This document shows, one piece after another, positions 62,536 through 64,000 of a stretch of 64,000 bases of DNA (positions are counted from its first letter, which is position 1; every line of letters begins with the position of its first letter). Position numbers and translations under genes: made by a program. Location of the stretch: contig NZ_JAHUWK010000004.1 in the NCBI RefSeq assembly GCF_019219065.1, positions 1-64,000 of the forward strand. The letters are read 5' to 3'. This stretch comes from Duganella sp. sic0402 (GTDB taxonomy: Bacteria > Pseudomonadota > Gammaproteobacteria > Burkholderiales > Burkholderiaceae_D). The notes below the pieces were generated by a model that was not told the origin of the DNA, ran no database searches, and saw nothing but the letters and a program-made list of their open reading frames with translations.

Positions 62536-62906
62536 CGGCCGCTGCTTTCCAGCCATGTCTGGCAAGCGATGCACAGGCGCGCTTCCGGGCGGGCGTTCAG
62601 CCGCGAATAGCCGATCGGCTCGCCGCAGCGCTCACACAATCCATAACTCTGCTGACTGAACTTGCCAAGGGCGTGCCGCACAACGTCCAGCTGGCGCCCC
62701 GTCTGCGTGGCGGCCTCGTGCACGGCGGCGCGCAGCGCGCGTTGGCTGGCATTATCGGCCGGCGAGGCTTCGGCCTGATGTGGCAGCGGCTGGCGCAAGT
62801 CGGTGTCGCGGTCGAGATCATCCGCAAGCTGGCTGAGCAGCGCGGCACTGGCGCGTTCCAGCCGCGCTTGCAGGGTGTGCCATTGTTCCTGATCCAGTCT
62901 GTTCAT
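62532..62906 (-). CDS. TraR/DksA-type zinc-finger protein
   Basis: The 124-aa protein has a helical N-terminus (coiled-coil-like) and a C4 zinc finger, CERCGEPIGYSRLNARPEARLCIAC, with all four Cys. DksA-family proteins insert a coiled coil into the RNA polymerase secondary channel. The acidic tip motif of DksA is not obvious here, so it may be a DksA-like regulator of unknown output. It is the last gene of the minus-strand run at the end of the window. Confidence 0.87.
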   Translation of the reverse strand: MNRLDQEQWHTLQARLERASAALLSQLADDLDRDTDLRQPLPHQAEASPADNASQRALRAAVHEAATQTGRQLDVVRHALGKFSQQSYGLCERCGEPIGYSRLNARPEARLCIACQTWLESSGR

Positions 62907-62950
62907 GCCGTGCTCCTTCCGGGATTGGACCGGCGCGCGCGGCGATGGTT

Positions 62951-63355
62951 CTATAACGCTTCAATATGGTGCTTGAGTTTTTCCAGCGCCGGCAGCACGC
63001 CCTCCAGCTTGCCGCTGGCGCTGGCGGCGCTGGCGCCGACCAGTTCCGCCGCCAGGTCGGCCAGGTCCTTGAGGCGGTCAATGCGCTCGATGATGTGTTC
63101 GGCGCGCGTGGCCAGCGTTTGTAGCTGCTGCCGCTGAGCGTCCAGTCCACTGGCGGCCAGCACGCCGGTGTCCAGGTACCACTGGTTGGCCTGCTGGCGT
63201 AGCGCGACCTCGCTGGCAAACAGCGCTTGCGCCGCGTTGCGCGTAATGGTCTGGGCGCCGATCGCGCGCATCAGGCGGCGATGCAGCGCGTCGGCATTGG
63301 CGGAGAGCTGATCGGCCAGCGCTTCCACGCGGACTTGCTGCTGCGGGTCTGCCAT
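62951..63355 (-). CDS. Uncharacterised helical protein, 134 aa
   Basis: Almost entirely alpha-helical, with a pattern of Leu, Ala and charged residues (VEALADQLSANADALHRRLMRAI; LKDLADLAAELVGASAASASG). No signal peptide or Cys. No family recognised. It lies 9 bp after the preceding minus-strand gene; GGAGCC precedes the ATG. Confidence 0.6.
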   Translation of the reverse strand: MADPQQQVRVEALADQLSANADALHRRLMRAIGAQTITRNAAQALFASEVALRQQANQWYLDTGVLAASGLDAQRQQLQTLATRAEHIIERIDRLKDLADLAAELVGASAASASGKLEGVLPALEKLKHHIEAL

Positions 63356-63364
63356 GGCGGCTCC

Positions 63365-64000
63365 TTAATGGGCGGGGAGGGTGTCGAGCAGGGCGCGGTG
63401 GCGCTGTTCGATCAGGTCGAGATTCTTGCGCGCCAGCGTGTAGCGCAGGCCGATCAGGCGGAACTCGGCCTGCTTCTGCTGTTGCAACGACTTGGACAAG
63501 GCCAGCAGCAGCCGATCGCGGCCGGGATCGAGGAAGGGGATTTCCGATTCCAGCATGCCGATGACGATATCCTCTTCGTTATCGTTGGACTTGTCGTACA
63601 GGCGCAGCAGGATGCGCATGGCATCCAGCACCTCGTGTACTGGCTGGCGGGCGTCGCGCAGCAGCTGGTTGACGGTTTGCTCCTGCTGCGGCCCAGTGAC
63701 GCCGCGCAGTGCCAGCCGCGCCAGGCCGGCAAAGGCGTTGACGTGGCGGTCTTCCAGACCGGTATCGGGCCAGGCCTTGATGCTGGAGCTGAGATGCTTG
63801 ACCTGGTCCTCCAGATCGTACTGGCTATCGCCGGCCAGCCTGCCCAGCGTCTGCATATAGGCCTGCAAGCCATATTGCAGCTGGATGAAATCGTCGCAGG
63901 CCTGCTGGCGGCGCGCGTCCAGCTGCTGTTCGATGGCGTCGGCGGCGGCATACATGAACGGTTGCTGGCGCTGGTAAGTTTGGCGGTAGCGTTCGGTCAG
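63365..64000 (-). CDS. Uncharacterised helical protein, partial (5' end outside window)
   Basis: At least 211 residues are visible. The frame is open to the last base of the window (LTERYRQTYQRQQPFMYAAADA...), so the ATG at 63955 is internal or one of several possible starts. The protein is highly helical, with many Gln and Leu and no membrane segment. It looks like a structural or regulatory companion of the next gene downstream, but no family is recognised. Confidence 0.6.
   Translation of the reverse strand: MTERYRQTYQRQQPFMYAAADAIEQQLDARRQQACDDFIQLQYGLQAYMQTLGRLAGDSQYDLEDQVKHLSSSIKAWPDTGLEDRHVNAFAGLARLALRGVTGPQQEQTVNQLLRDARQPVHEVLDAMRILLRLYDKSNDNEEDIVIGMLESEIPFLDPGRDRLLLALSKSLQQQKQAEFRLIGLRYTLARKNLDLIEQRHRALLDTLPAH

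Overview
The window is GC-rich Gram-negative chromosomal DNA. The mix of system II cytochrome c maturation, NcgABC-NirK-type nitrite reduction, YqjD/YqjE-type proteins, AlaC, a PF10136 membrane protein and many glycine-zipper, BON and OmpA envelope proteins suggests a Burkholderiales betaproteobacterium, probably Oxalobacteraceae (Massilia/Duganella/Janthinobacterium-like). That placement is inference from gene content. I saw no rRNA, tRNA, CRISPR array or prophage.

Region 1 (1-3100): the 3' part of an IS3-family element whose transposase gene is interrupted by a complete group II intron (240-2522) with its own reverse transcriptase. Removing the intron restores the transposase frame exactly, but a later extra C breaks the gene. 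The element has truncated a minus-strand gene. Region 2 (3223-4589): a glutamine amidotransferase and a MOSC protein.

Region 3 (4603-17707, minus strand): a copper/nitrite cluster. In transcription order it holds a two-domain multicopper oxidase, a diheme and a monoheme cytochrome c, copper nitrite reductase (the ncgABC-nirK order known from Nitrosomonas), CusB, CusA, ResB, the CcsA/CcsB haem-handling protein, a DUF2818 protein and a TonB-dependent receptor. An NsrR-like operator lies just upstream of the first gene. Region 4 (17895-21999): a Tat-exported PaoABC-type molybdenum aldehyde oxidoreductase whose leader carries a pentanucleotide repeat.

Region 5 (22001-36996): mostly housekeeping genes, namely a serine hydrolase, two aminotransferases (one AlaC), a large DUF748 protein, an RhtA-like exporter, a LysR regulator with a divergent oxidoreductase, and an AI-2E transporter. 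A 76-aa gene sits behind two tandem LexA boxes, next to a PAP2 phosphatase / diacylglycerol kinase / phosphoesterase set.

Region 6 (37006-56092): an envelope-stress island with a phospholipase D-type synthase, a PF10136 membrane protein, a porin, glycine-zipper proteins, OmpA proteins, a bacterioferritin-like protein, YqjD/YqjE, DUF3309, BON and AI-2E proteins, and a Crp/Fnr regulator. Seven sites here share the palindrome GTRCG-N4-CGYAC. At each one a -10-like hexamer begins exactly 22 bp downstream, which puts the site at -41.5, the class II position for Crp/Fnr activators. One site lies between the Crp/Fnr gene and a divergent target. I read this as a self-contained, apparently undescribed regulon and consider it the main discovery of the window.

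Region 7 (56215-64000): an MtfA-type peptidase, a four-gene signalling operon (degenerate EAL-REC-PAS, HDOD, histidine kinase, response regulator), a glycine-zipper protein, a DksA/TraR zinc-finger protein and several uncharacterised proteins, the last running off the window.
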